Origin: Porphyromonadaceae bacterium UBA4262
GTDB taxonomy: Bacteria > Bacteroidota > Bacteroidia > Bacteroidales > Muribaculaceae
Length of the DNA stretch: 64,000 bases
NCBI GenBank assembly: GCA_002396085.1
Contig: DGWI01000008.1
Coordinates: 1-64,000, forward strand
Direction: 5' to 3'
The position numbers were made by a program, and so were the translations under genes. The notes beneath the pieces are model-generated. The model ran no database searches. It had not been told where the DNA came from and was given only the letters and a program-made list of their open reading frames with translations. Below are positions 45,063-56,210 of this stretch, piece by piece (position 1 is the first letter of the stretch; each line of letters opens with the position of its first letter).

Positions 45063-45063
45063 C

Positions 45064-45558
45064 TCAATTCTCATTTTTCAATTGCTCTAGCAACCACTTC
45101 CTTGCTCGCGAGAGCAGCACCTTGGCCGATGTCGCCTCGATGCCCAGCAGCGATGCAATCTCTTCGTAGGTGCGATGCTCCACCTGCCGCATCACCAGCA
45201 CCGTGTGTTGTCGTGGCGGCAGTTGTGCCAACCGCTCCTTCAGCCATTGCTCTTCCTCGCGGCCGATGATGTCGCTATCTGCCCATTTGTCTGAGACCGA
45301 CAAGTGACTGGGAGCGTCATCCAGTCGGATGGTGCGTTGGCTGCGATGCATGTCGATGGCGAGGTTGCGTGCCATGACCATCGACAGTGCCTCCACCGAG
45401 CGGTAGCGGTCCAGTTCCATGCGCATGGCCCAGAGCTTGAGCATCGTGTCTTGAGCGATGTCATCGGCCTCGTCCTCTGTGGCGCCGTAAGCCAGCCCAG
45501 TGTCATAGGCTCGCTTGCGCCAGTTGCCTGCCATTCGCTCAAATTCGCTCTGCTCCAT
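45064..45558 (-). CDS. ECF sigma-70 factor
   Basis: 164 residues from ATG 45558 (MEQSEFERMAGNW). The longer frame to 45624 is rejected because the promoter element lies at 45603-45610, inside it. Region 2 covers about 5-70 (EADDIAQDTMLKLWAM, MVMARNLAIDMHR) and region 4 about 105-160 (LPPRQHTVLVMRQVEHRTYEEIASLLG then AKVLLSRARKWL). It leads the operon with a probable anti-sigma factor and a secreted protein. There is no SusC/SusD pair attached, so it probably governs an envelope or stress response. Confidence 0.9.
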   Translation of the reverse strand: MEQSEFERMAGNWRKRAYDTGLAYGATEDEADDIAQDTMLKLWAMRMELDRYRSVEALSMVMARNLAIDMHRSQRTIRLDDAPSHLSVSDKWADSDIIGREEEQWLKERLAQLPPRQHTVLVMRQVEHRTYEEIASLLGIEATSAKVLLSRARKWLLEQLKNEN

Positions 45559-45602
45559 GCTTTGTCTGTTCTCGTCTTTGCTATTAAAACGATAACCATC
45601 CC

Positions 45603-45610
45603 CAAAAGTA
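45603..45610 (-). promoter_or_regulatory. Promoter of the sigma/anti-sigma operon
   Basis: On the minus strand TACTTTTG matches TAnnTTTG, 45 bases before ATG 45558; it decides the start of that gene. Confidence 0.6.
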
Positions 45611-45759
45611 AACACCCTTAACAATCTTTAATAAAGAATCCCCACGATCCAACTGGTCGGTTAATGAATTGAGAGCAATCTTGCTGGTTGTAAGAATAAT
45701 TTGTAACAATTTGACTAGAATTATTAATTAAAAGTACGCTGGAGTCAAGTTTTTTGCGT

Positions 45760-45767
45760 AATTTTGC
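45760..45767 (+). promoter_or_regulatory. Promoter of the DUF3667-type gene
   Basis: TAATTTTG matches TAnnTTTG, 20 bases before ATG 45788. Its presence indicates that the gene was once transcribed as a normal unit. Confidence 0.6.
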
Positions 45768-45787
45768 GAAATAATTAAGGTGTAATC

Positions 45788-46819
45788 ATGAAAATAAAGC
45801 AGCGACTGGAGATTTTTCGCCAATGGCAGCAACAGCCTTTCAGCTACTGACGCGATAGTGCTACCCACAAGTGCAACAACTGTGGCGAGGAGTTTCAGGG
45901 TAACTATTGTCCCACTTGCTCGCAACGAGCACGCTTGGGACGTATCACCTGGAAGAATGTGTGGCTGGGATTTATGGAGCTGTGGGGAATGCACACGCGC
46001 TCCATGCCCTACTCGCTGTTGCAGCTGCTGCTCAGGCCGGGCTACTTTATCGGCGACTACATCACCGGGCGACGCCAGGTGAGTTTCCCGCCAATGAAGA
46101 TGCTGGTGATCATGGGGCTGCTGGTGCTCATGGTCAACAATCTGGCTGATCCAGAGGCCACTCAGCAGGCCGAGCAGGTTACGCTCGACGGCGATTTTGG
46201 TGACAGGATAAAAATCATCGTCGACGGTGCCATCTCATGGCTTGATATACACAGCGATTGGGTTGTCTTGTTGTTGCTTTCATTTCTCATTTGGCCCACA
46301 TGGTCGCTTTTCCGCATCTCTCCCCGATGCGACCACCACACCTTGCCCGAGGGATTTTTCATACAAGTGTTCAACAGTGTGCACTTGCTCTTACTGGTGC
46401 TGGCGCACAACTTGATTGCCGCCGTCTTGCCATTTATTCGGAGTGAGATAGGTGGAAATGTCTATATGGCAGTCATCGCTGTTCAGCTTTATCGCACCTA
46501 TAAGCAATTGTTCGGGCATAGCCATTGGGGCACCGTGTGGCGAATGGTCGTGGCGGTGACTGTGGCGATACTGCTGATGTTTGCTTTCCTTTTTGCTGTT
46601 GTGTGCATTCTCGTCTCCATACAGCCCGATAGCCCTAGGGCATTTATTTATATGATTGGGATTGTGGCCTTTCCATTGCCATTCCTTGTGGTCATTCTCA
46701 CCCTGCTGGCGGTCAGCAACGCCTGCATCAAGCATCAGCTCAAAAGGGACGCAAAAAAACAACAGCAGCAGGTCGAACAAGAGCAGGTGATGAGTCAAGA
46801 ACCCGAGACTTCGCAATAG
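45788..46819 (+). pseudogene. DUF3667-like zinc-ribbon membrane protein, broken by in-frame TGA
   Basis: From ATG 45788 the frame reads MKIKQRLEIFRQWQQQPFSY, then TGA at 45848-45850, then continues in the same frame: RDSATHKCNNCGEEF, CPTC, and a membrane part to 46819. Without the stop it would be 343 residues. The zinc ribbon (CNNC...CPTC) followed by several hydrophobic helices fits DUF3667 proteins of Bacteroidota. The stop sits before the zinc ribbon, so the product would be 20 residues. A CGA-to-TGA change is the simplest cause. Restart further in is possible but would lose the ribbon. Sequencing error is not excluded. Confidence 0.8.
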
Positions 46820-46825
46820 TTGCCC

Positions 46826-46880
46826 AATCGCGACAAACTAGCCAAACATGTGACATGGTGGCTGGTCGGTTGTCACGATT
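46826..46880. terminator. Long imperfect hairpin between convergent genes
   Basis: AATCG-GACAA...GCCA...CATG on the left pairs with ATG...TGGC...TTGTC-CGATT on the right, with small bulges. It lies between the broken DUF3667 gene and the convergent ygiQ-like gene and is probably a two-way terminator. Confidence 0.5.
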
Positions 46881-46891
46881 GTTGTTGAATG

Positions 46892-48802
46892 TTAGTTTTT
46901 CCTTCGTTGATTTGGACCGTTCTTTCGCCTTTTGGGGGATACTGAATGGGCTGGCGTGCTGGGTTGGGTGCCTGAATGGGGATTCTGATAGAGCAAGGCG
47001 AGCAGGTCGGGGCGGTGCAGACGCCGCAGGGCTGCCTGGATGGCGGGTCGCTGCTCCTTGTCGTACCAGAAGAAGTAGCGGCGTTGAGCCAGCTTGTCGT
47101 CCTTGCTGTGGGCGCAATAGATGGGTTGCAACGTGTAGGGGTGCAAGCCGGTGAAGAAAGCCTCGGTCGACACGGTCATTGGTGTGGGTGTGAAGTCCTG
47201 CACTTGCTCTAGATGGAAGTTGAGTTCCTTGGTGATTGCGGCAAGTTCGGCCATGTCCACCTCGCGGCAACCGGGGTGCGACGAGATGAAGTAAGGAATC
47301 AATTGCTGGTTGAGGTGGTACTTGGCGTTGATGCGGTCGAACAGTGCTTTGAACTGGCGGAACAAATCGAACGACGGCTTGCGCATCACTTGCAGGACGG
47401 TATCACTGGTGTGTTCGGGAGCCACCTTCAGGCGACCCGAGACATGATAACGGATGAGTTCTTCGTTGAACTGTGAGTTCACTTTGTCGATATGTGGGTC
47501 GCCTGTGCGATGCATCGACAGGTCGTAACGTACACCGCTGCCGATGAACGACTTCTTGACCTCGGGTAGAGCGTCAACGCTGTGGTAGATGTCGAGCAGC
47601 GCGCTGTGGTCGGTGTTGAGGTTGCTGCACGGCTGAGGGTGCAGGCACGACGGACGGGCACATCGTTGACACCGTTCCAGATCGCGTCCGTGCATGCCAT
47701 ACATGTTCGCGCTAGGGCCACCCAGGTCGCTGATATAGCCCTTGAAGTCGGTCATCTTGACCACCTGGCGCACCTCACGCATGATTGACTCTTTGCTTCG
47801 TGAGGCGATAAATTTGCCCTGATGGGCGCTGATGGTGCAGAAAGCGCAGCCGCCGAAGCACCCGCGGTGCATATTAACCGAGTGGCGTATCATCTCATAG
47901 GCGGGGATGCGCTTGCCCTGATAGCGCGGGTGGGGCAGGCGGGTATAGGGCAGGTCGAACGATGCGTCAATCTCCTGGGTGGTCATGGGCGGGTTGGTGC
48001 GGTTCACCTTGATGGCATACCGCCCCGTGGCTTGCCACAAGTTGTGTCCGTGCCACAGGTTGCTCTCGACCTCAATGGTGCGGAAATTCTCGGCCTGAGC
48101 ACGCATCGACCGCCGGCACTCGTCCAACGAGTGCAACACCACATCCGTTTCGCTGTCCGAGGCAGGTATCTCGCTCAGCGGGCGGCGCACGACGGTTTGC
48201 GGAATATCGACAAGTTGACCTATGCTGCCGCCATTGCTCAACGCCTCGGCAATGGCGATGATAGGTTTCTCGCCCATGCCGTAAACGAGCATGTCGGCCG
48301 GGCTGTCAATGAGAATCGACGGACGCAGGCGATCCTGCCAGTAGTCGTAGTGTGCCAAGCGGCGCAGCGAGGCCTCGATGCCACCAGCCACCACGGGTAC
48401 GTCAGGCCAGCACTTCTTCAGAGCCTCGGCATAGACGATGGTGGGGTAGTCGGGACGAGCACCGGCGCGACCGTCGGGTGTGTAGGCATCATCGCTGCGT
48501 CGGCGCCGGTTGGCTGTGTAGTGGTTCACCATCGAGTCCATCGCACCGGCGTGTACGCCGAAGAACAGGCGGGGACTGCCCAGTTTCTTGAAGTCACGCA
48601 GGTCGTCACGCCAGTTGGGCTGCGGCACGATGGCCACGCGGTAGCCGTGTGCCTCTAGCACGCGTCCGATAACCGCCGCGCCCATCGACGGATGGTCGAT
48701 GTAGGCATCCCCAGTGAACAGAATCACGTCGGCCTCTTCCCAGCCCAGGTGATCCATCTCCTTGCGTGTGGTGGGCAACCACTGTCCATTAATCTTTGCC
48801 AC
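46892..48802 (-). CDS. YgiQ family radical SAM protein
   Basis: A 636-residue radical S-adenosylmethionine protein of the YgiQ (UPF0313) family, function unsettled. The N-terminal B12-binding-like part begins LPTTRKEMDHLGWEEADVILFTGDAYIDHPS. The radical SAM cluster motif CxxxCxxC lies in RGCFGGCAFC (about 315-322), and a second cysteine set CQRCARPSC and a DUF3362 C-terminal part (from about 560, ending FFWYDKEQRPAIQAALRRLHRPDLL) follow. The basic tail (SPKRRKNGPNQRRKN) is usual. It lies 47 bases downstream of uvrB, probably in the same transcript. Confidence 0.93.
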   Translation of the reverse strand: MAKINGQWLPTTRKEMDHLGWEEADVILFTGDAYIDHPSMGAAVIGRVLEAHGYRVAIVPQPNWRDDLRDFKKLGSPRLFFGVHAGAMDSMVNHYTANRRRRSDDAYTPDGRAGARPDYPTIVYAEALKKCWPDVPVVAGGIEASLRRLAHYDYWQDRLRPSILIDSPADMLVYGMGEKPIIAIAEALSNGGSIGQLVDIPQTVVRRPLSEIPASDSETDVVLHSLDECRRSMRAQAENFRTIEVESNLWHGHNLWQATGRYAIKVNRTNPPMTTQEIDASFDLPYTRLPHPRYQGKRIPAYEMIRHSVNMHRGCFGGCAFCTISAHQGKFIASRSKESIMREVRQVVKMTDFKGYISDLGGPSANMYGMHGRDLERCQRCARPSCLHPQPCSNLNTDHSALLDIYHSVDALPEVKKSFIGSGVRYDLSMHRTGDPHIDKVNSQFNEELIRYHVSGRLKVAPEHTSDTVLQVMRKPSFDLFRQFKALFDRINAKYHLNQQLIPYFISSHPGCREVDMAELAAITKELNFHLEQVQDFTPTPMTVSTEAFFTGLHPYTLQPIYCAHSKDDKLAQRRYFFWYDKEQRPAIQAALRRLHRPDLLALLYQNPHSGTQPSTPAHSVSPKRRKNGPNQRRKN

Positions 48803-48811
48803 TAAAACTAT

Positions 48812-48842
48812 CTCAATTCTAAATTCTAAATTCTTAATTAAA
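48812..48842. repeat. AATTCTAAATTCTTAATTA repeat between uvrB and ygiQ
   Basis: Three tandem AATTCTAA-type units followed by TTAATTAAAA. Close copies occur at 28752-28777 and 57237-57252, each just beyond the stop of a minus-strand gene. Confidence 0.6.
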
Positions 48843-48849
48843 ACAAAGC

Positions 48850-50925
<2,076 letters not shown>

Positions 50926-50993
50926 CGTTCATTCTCAATAACTCTGCAAAGTTACTCATTCTTTTCCACTCAGCCACTACCCTGACAGCAAAA

Positions 50994-51023
50994 ATTGCCC
51001 CTGCACCGAGGTCAAGGGGCAAT
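50994..51023 (-). terminator. Terminator after the ABC exporter pair
   Basis: ATTGCCCCT (50994-51002) pairs with AGGGGCAAT (51015-51023), and on the minus strand a run of T follows. Confidence 0.85.
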
Positions 51024-51049
51024 CTTGAGTTCAAGATATTGAGTCTGGA

Positions 51050-52954
51050 TCAGATCTCGTGTCCAGTGTAGAGTTGGTAGTACTTGCCACGTTGCGACAA
51101 CAACTCGTCGTGGGTGCCGTGTTCGATGATGCGTCCACGCTCAAGCACGATAATGCAGTCGGCGTTGCGCACAGTGCTCAGGCGGTGGGCTATGACAAAG
51201 GTGGTGCGCCCCTGCATGAGCGAGTCCATGCCGCGCTGCACCAGCCGCTCGGTGTGGGTGTCGATGCTCGATGTGGCCTCGTCGAGGATAAGCACTGGCG
51301 GGTCGGCCACGGCAGCACGCGCGATGGCCAGCAACTGCCGCTCGCCCTGACTCAGGTTGCCGCCGTCACCGCTCAGCACGGTGTTGTATCCGTCGGCCAA
51401 GCGACGGATGAAGCCGTCGGCACCTACCAATTTAGCGGCCTCGATGCAGTCCTGGTCGGTAGCGTTGAGATTGCCATAGCGGATGTTGTCGAGCACCGAG
51501 CCAGTAAACAGATGGGTCTCCTGCAGCACCATGCCCAGCGAGCGCCGCAAGTGCGGCTTGCTGATGTCGGTGATGTTGATGCCGTCATAGGTGATGCTGC
51601 CGTCCTGAATGTCGTAGAAGCGGTTAATGAGGTTGGTGATAGTGGTTTTACCGGCTCCAGTGCCGCCCACAAAGGCAATCTTCTGGTCGGGCATGGCATT
51701 TATCATGATGTCGTAGAGCACCTGCTTGTCGGGTGTGTAGCCGAAGTCGACCATGTCCATCTGCACACCGCCCTCGACCTTGACAAACTGAGGTTTGCCG
51801 CCATCCTGCGCTGGGATGTGCCAGGCCCAGATGCCTGTGCGGTGGGGCACAGGTATGAGCATACCGTTGCTCGACTCCATGGCGTTGACCAGCGTGACGT
51901 GGCCTTGATCGGCCTCGGGCTGTTCATCGAGCAGGCGGAACACGCGCTCGGCGCCCACACTAGCGTTGAGCACACTGTTGATTTGTTGGCTCACCTGTGC
52001 GATGGGGCGTGCAAAACTCTTGTTTAGTGTCAAGAATGCCACCAGGGTACCCAACGTGAGTGACACCTGGCCACCCAAGATGAGTGTGGCGCCCACCACA
52101 CCGATGAGCACATAACTCAAGTGTCCCAGGTTGCCGTTGACGGGCATCACGATGTTGGCGATGCGGTTGGCGTTGTAGGTGCTGTCGCGCAACTGCTCGT
52201 TGATGTGCTCAAACTGCTCGATCGCTTCCTGTTCGTGGCAGAACACCTTGACGACCTTCTGTCCGGTCATCATCTCCTCGATGTAGCCGTTGACATCGGC
52301 CAGACGTTGTTGCTGCACCTTGAAGTGACGCCGCGACCGCTTGCCCAGCCAAGTGGTGACTACTGCCATGAGGATGGCCATCACAAATGACACCAGTGTC
52401 AACGGGATGCTCAGGGCAATCATGCTAACAAGCGTGATACCGATGGTAATGAGCGAGTTCAGTGCCTGCGGTAGACTCTGATTGATCATCTGACGCAGGG
52501 TGTCGACATCGTTGGTGTAGGTCGACATCACCTCGCCGTGCGAGTGGGTGTCAAAGTAACTGATGGGCAGCCGCTCCATGTGGTTGAACATATCGGTGCG
52601 CAGACGCAGCATGGTGCCTTGTGTGACGTTAATCATCAGCCGGTTGTGGGTGTAAGAGCAGATCACACCCACCACCAGCACGGCCGCTAGTTTGAACAGT
52701 GTCTGGGCAAGTGGGGCAAAGTCGGGATGGGCGGTCTGTGTCATCGGCACTATATAGTCGTCGATGAGCGTGCGGGTAAACAGGGTCGATGCTAGCGTGG
52801 TCACGGCGGTGATGATGATGCACAACGCCACAGTCAGCAACGAAAACTTGTAGTGCCGCATCACCAAGCGCACCAGACGCATCAGGATATCACGTTTCTT
52901 GCTCTGGGGCTCACCGATGGGCATCTGGTTTTGTCTCATTCCGGGCATTCTCAT
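51050..52954 (-). CDS. ABC exporter half-transporter, subunit with the intact catalytic site
   Basis: A 634-residue fused membrane/ATPase protein. Six helices lie within about 35-330. The nucleotide-binding domain has Walker A GGTGAGKT (430-437), Walker B VLILDE (554-559) with catalytic Glu559, and His590 in the switch loop. Its signature is the variant LSQGERQ (534-540). A stretch at about 350-395, between the membrane part and the ATPase, is longer than usual. The start overlaps the stop of the partner gene by four bases (ATGA), so the two make a heterodimer, similar to TM287/288 or LmrCD-type exporters of drugs or lipids. Substrate unknown. Confidence 0.92.
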   Translation of the reverse strand: MRMPGMRQNQMPIGEPQSKKRDILMRLVRLVMRHYKFSLLTVALCIIITAVTTLASTLFTRTLIDDYIVPMTQTAHPDFAPLAQTLFKLAAVLVVGVICSYTHNRLMINVTQGTMLRLRTDMFNHMERLPISYFDTHSHGEVMSTYTNDVDTLRQMINQSLPQALNSLITIGITLVSMIALSIPLTLVSFVMAILMAVVTTWLGKRSRRHFKVQQQRLADVNGYIEEMMTGQKVVKVFCHEQEAIEQFEHINEQLRDSTYNANRIANIVMPVNGNLGHLSYVLIGVVGATLILGGQVSLTLGTLVAFLTLNKSFARPIAQVSQQINSVLNASVGAERVFRLLDEQPEADQGHVTLVNAMESSNGMLIPVPHRTGIWAWHIPAQDGGKPQFVKVEGGVQMDMVDFGYTPDKQVLYDIMINAMPDQKIAFVGGTGAGKTTITNLINRFYDIQDGSITYDGINITDISKPHLRRSLGMVLQETHLFTGSVLDNIRYGNLNATDQDCIEAAKLVGADGFIRRLADGYNTVLSGDGGNLSQGERQLLAIARAAVADPPVLILDEATSSIDTHTERLVQRGMDSLMQGRTTFVIAHRLSTVRNADCIIVLERGRIIEHGTHDELLSQRGKYYQLYTGHEI

Positions 52955-54714
52955 TGTGCGTCCTCCTTTCTGCCCTGCGGGGCGTCAAAGTCACCGCCAT
53001 CCTCGTCCTGGATGGTACATATCTCGCGATAGATGTTGTTGGTGTTCAGTAGGTTGTCATGGGTGTCCCAACCGCTGATGCGGCCATTGTCCAGCACCAG
53101 AATGCGGTCGCAGTCCTTGATGCTGCTGATGCGCTGCGAGATAATGATGCGGGTCATCTGAGGCACATCATCGCGCAGTTGTTGTCTGATTTTGGCATCT
53201 GTAGCATTGTCACAGGCGCTGGTCGAGTCGTCAAGGACGAGCACCTGGGGCCGCTTGAGCAGGGCTCGGGCTATGCACAGGCGTTGACGCTGACCGCCGC
53301 TGACGTTGGTGCCGCCCTGTTCGATGCGCGTCTCGTAGCCGTCGGGCATCTGCTCGATGAACTCGTCAGCACAAGCGATGCGGCACGCCTCTCTGCATTC
53401 GTCCAGCGTGGCATCGGCGCGTCCCCACCGCAGGTTGTCGAGGATGGTGCCGCTAAAGAGCACATTTTTCTGCAGCACTACCGACACGCTGTTGCGCAGA
53501 GTCTCGAGGTCGAGTGTGCGCACGTCCTTGCCACCCACCATCACGTTGCCGCGCGTCACGTCATAGAGGCGACTGATGAGATTGATCAGGCTGCTCTTGC
53601 CACTGCCCGTGCCACCAATCACCCCGATGGTCTCGCCACTAGCGATGTGGAGGTCGATATCGTGCAGCGCATACTCGCCACTGCCTCCCTTGTAGGCAAA
53701 ACTGACGCGGTTGAAGTCGATGCTGCCGTCGGGCACCACGGTGTCGGCATTGTCAGGATTGTCAATGTCGGGAACCTCGTTGATGACCTCTGTCACACGT
53801 TTGCCACTGGCGGCACTCATGGTCAGTTGCACGAAGATCATACTCAGCATCATCAGCGACATGAAAATGCTCATCACATAGGTGAACAGTGAGGTTAACT
53901 GGCCCGTGGTGAGTTGTCCTCCCACGACAAGTTGTGCGCCAAACCAACTGATGGCGATGATGCAGCCATATACCACCAGGTTCATCACGGGGTGTGTGAT
54001 AGCCATCAGGCTTTCGGCCTTGACATAGAGTTGGTAGAGACCCCGTGCAGCGAGTTCAAACTTTTGGTTCTCATACTCCTCGCGCACAAAGGCCTTGACC
54101 ACACGGATGGCACTGACGTTCTCCTGCACGGCATTGTTCATCACATCATATTGTTGGAACACGCGGGCAAAGGTCGCGCTCACGCGGCGAATGACCAATG
54201 TGAGCACCACGGCCAGCACCACGGCGGCTATGATAAAGATGAGACTCATCTTGCCGCTGATGACAAAGCACATGACGATGCTTGAGAGCATTGAAAATGG
54301 CGCGCGGATGCTGGTGCGTAGCAGCATTTGGAACGCGTTCTGCAGATTATTCACGTCGGTGGTCATGCGGGTGACAAGTCCCGGAGTGGAGTACTTGTCG
54401 ATATCACTGAAGGCAAACCGCTGGATGTTGCGATACATGGCCTTACGCAGGTTGGCGGCAAAGCCGGTCGATGCGTAAGCCACGAACCGACCCGCCAGTA
54501 CCCCCATGGCCAGACTTAAGAAGGCCATCAGGAGCATCAGGCCGCCATAGCGATAGACATTGCCCAGGTCGCCTGCGTTGATGCCACGGTCGATGAGCCA
54601 CGACGTGACATAGGGGATGAGCACGTCGAGCAGCACCTCAAGCAGGATGAAGATTGGGGTCAGTATCGCCGCAGTCCGGTATCGCCCCAGTTGTTTGAGA
54701 AGTGTTTTAAGCAT
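52951..54714 (-). CDS. ABC exporter half-transporter, subunit with the degenerate site
   Basis: A 587-residue fused membrane/ATPase protein, first gene of the pair. Six helices lie within about 15-300. Walker A is GGTGSGKS (367-374) and its signature is the standard VSGGQRQR (471-478). Walker B reads VLVLDD with Asp496 where the catalytic glutamate should be, and the switch histidine is replaced by Gln527. Together with the partner's LSQGE signature this forms one degenerate ATP site, while the other site is complete: the usual asymmetry of heterodimeric exporters. Confidence 0.92.
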   Translation of the reverse strand: MLKTLLKQLGRYRTAAILTPIFILLEVLLDVLIPYVTSWLIDRGINAGDLGNVYRYGGLMLLMAFLSLAMGVLAGRFVAYASTGFAANLRKAMYRNIQRFAFSDIDKYSTPGLVTRMTTDVNNLQNAFQMLLRTSIRAPFSMLSSIVMCFVISGKMSLIFIIAAVVLAVVLTLVIRRVSATFARVFQQYDVMNNAVQENVSAIRVVKAFVREEYENQKFELAARGLYQLYVKAESLMAITHPVMNLVVYGCIIAISWFGAQLVVGGQLTTGQLTSLFTYVMSIFMSLMMLSMIFVQLTMSAASGKRVTEVINEVPDIDNPDNADTVVPDGSIDFNRVSFAYKGGSGEYALHDIDLHIASGETIGVIGGTGSGKSSLINLISRLYDVTRGNVMVGGKDVRTLDLETLRNSVSVVLQKNVLFSGTILDNLRWGRADATLDECREACRIACADEFIEQMPDGYETRIEQGGTNVSGGQRQRLCIARALLKRPQVLVLDDSTSACDNATDAKIRQQLRDDVPQMTRIIISQRISSIKDCDRILVLDNGRISGWDTHDNLLNTNNIYREICTIQDEDGGDFDAPQGRKEDAQ

Positions 54715-54846
54715 CAGTTTCTTCGTTCAATTGAAAAAAGTGAAATCAGAATAAAGAATTAAGAAAGCAGCCACATTCGGCATAGGTCTGCTGTACCTCG
54801 GCATCGTCGCGGCCAAAATCCGCCACAAATTTACGAAAAAAATCAC

Positions 54847-54877
54847 TTGCACATTAAACAAAATAGTGCTAATTTTG
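54847..54877 (+). promoter_or_regulatory. Promoter of the T9SS plug gene
   Basis: TTG (54847-54849), 20 bases, then TAATTTTG (54870-54877), 24 bases before ATG 54902. It rules out the longer frame beginning at 54866. Confidence 0.7.
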
Positions 54878-54901
54878 TCATTCAATTTAAAAATGATAGT
54901 C

Positions 54902-56173
54902 ATGAAACGAAAAATCATACTGCTAGTCGCTTGTCTGGTGGCGACAATTGTGACGATGGCACAAGAGATTGATTATACTGGGGTGAGAATCTTTGACCCA
55001 AGTGTGCACTCAGTACAGGTGGCACCTATGAGCAATCCCTACCTCCCACCCGTCATCATGATGGGCAGCGATGATCGCATCAACGTGTCGTTCGACCTGC
55101 TGGACTATGACGTTCACTATCTGCGCTATAGCGTCTATCACTGCGATGCACAGTGGCGACCCTCACAACTGGTCGAGAGCGAGTGGGTGAGCGGGTTCAA
55201 CCAGGCCGATATCACCGACTATGCTCAGAGTCAAGCCACGTTCACGCACTACTATAACTACGCCTTCTCGCTCCCCAACGACGAGATGCAGTTGCTCATC
55301 AGTGGCAACTATCTGCTGCGCGTCTATGAGCAGGATGATCCCGGCAAGGTGCTGTTTCAGACCCGATTCAGCCTGTGCGAGAATAGGGTGGGGGTGCAGG
55401 CTGGCGTGACATCGCGCACCGACTTTGACTACAACGATGCACATCAGCAGCTCGACATCACGCTCAACTACAAGCCGGGATCTATCATGGATCCATACGG
55501 CGAACTCACTACAGTGGTCACTCAGAACACCCGCACCGACAACGAGGTGGTGCTGCGCCAACCCATGAGCGTGGGCGTGGGGACGGTAACCTACGACCAC
55601 ATGCCACAACTCATTTTCAAGGCCGGAAATGAGTACCGGCGCTTTGAGACGGTGTTCGAGCACTCGCTCAACATGGGTGTGCAGGCCATTGAGTACTTTG
55701 AGCCATACCTGCATGCAACGCTCTATCGCGACGAGCCGCGCATCGGTCGAGAGTATGTCTACGACCAGACGCAACATGGGCGCTTTACCATACGCAATGG
55801 TGAGGCCGACGACAACGCCACCGAGGCCGACTACATGGTCACCCATTTCACCCTTGACACCGAGGGCGAGAGGCTGACAGGTGGAAACATTTTTTTGGAG
55901 GGTGAGTTTGCCCACGGCCTTCCGGCTCAGCAAGTACTCATGCAGTGGGACCAGATGATGCAGTGCTACACTTGCGATCTGCTGCTCAAGCAGGGAGCCT
56001 ACAATTACCAATACTTGTGGGTTCCTGATGGCACTACAGTGGGGCGCACTGACTTTATTGACGGCGATAAGTATCAGACAGTCAACAACTACTACATACG
56101 TGTCTACGATCGCCCGTCGGGTGAGCGCTACGACCGTCTGGTGGGGTTCGGTGTCACTCGCTCAGGCATCTAG
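54902..56173 (+). CDS. Type IX secretion system plug protein (DUF5103)
   Basis: 423 residues from ATG 54902 (MKRKIILLVACLVATIVTMAQ, signal peptide). The sequence fits the DUF5103/T9SS plug family: PYLPPVIMMGSDDRINVSFDLLD-type start, LRYSVYHCDAQWRPSQLVESEW, YNYAFSLPNDEMQLLISGNYLLRVY, and a last domain with YNYQYLWVPDG and YYIRVYDRPSGERYDRLVGF. In characterised systems this periplasmic plug closes the SprA translocon. It suggests the cell runs a type IX system, matching the tailed secreted proteins at 623 and 25837. No other T9SS gene lies in the window. Confidence 0.85.
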   Translation: MKRKIILLVACLVATIVTMAQEIDYTGVRIFDPSVHSVQVAPMSNPYLPPVIMMGSDDRINVSFDLLDYDVHYLRYSVYHCDAQWRPSQLVESEWVSGFNQADITDYAQSQATFTHYYNYAFSLPNDEMQLLISGNYLLRVYEQDDPGKVLFQTRFSLCENRVGVQAGVTSRTDFDYNDAHQQLDITLNYKPGSIMDPYGELTTVVTQNTRTDNEVVLRQPMSVGVGTVTYDHMPQLIFKAGNEYRRFETVFEHSLNMGVQAIEYFEPYLHATLYRDEPRIGREYVYDQTQHGRFTIRNGEADDNATEADYMVTHFTLDTEGERLTGGNIFLEGEFAHGLPAQQVLMQWDQMMQCYTCDLLLKQGAYNYQYLWVPDGTTVGRTDFIDGDKYQTVNNYYIRVYDRPSGERYDRLVGFGVTRSGI

Positions 56174-56210
56174 AGCAATTAAGAATTTTAGGGTGGTTAC
56201 CCACAGGCGG

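Noticed and set aside
45848..45850. Selenocysteine codon in the DUF3667-like gene
   Set aside because: The family has no selenoprotein precedent that I know, the position is in a poorly conserved linker, and TGA is used as an ordinary stop by other genes here. A nonsense change is simpler.
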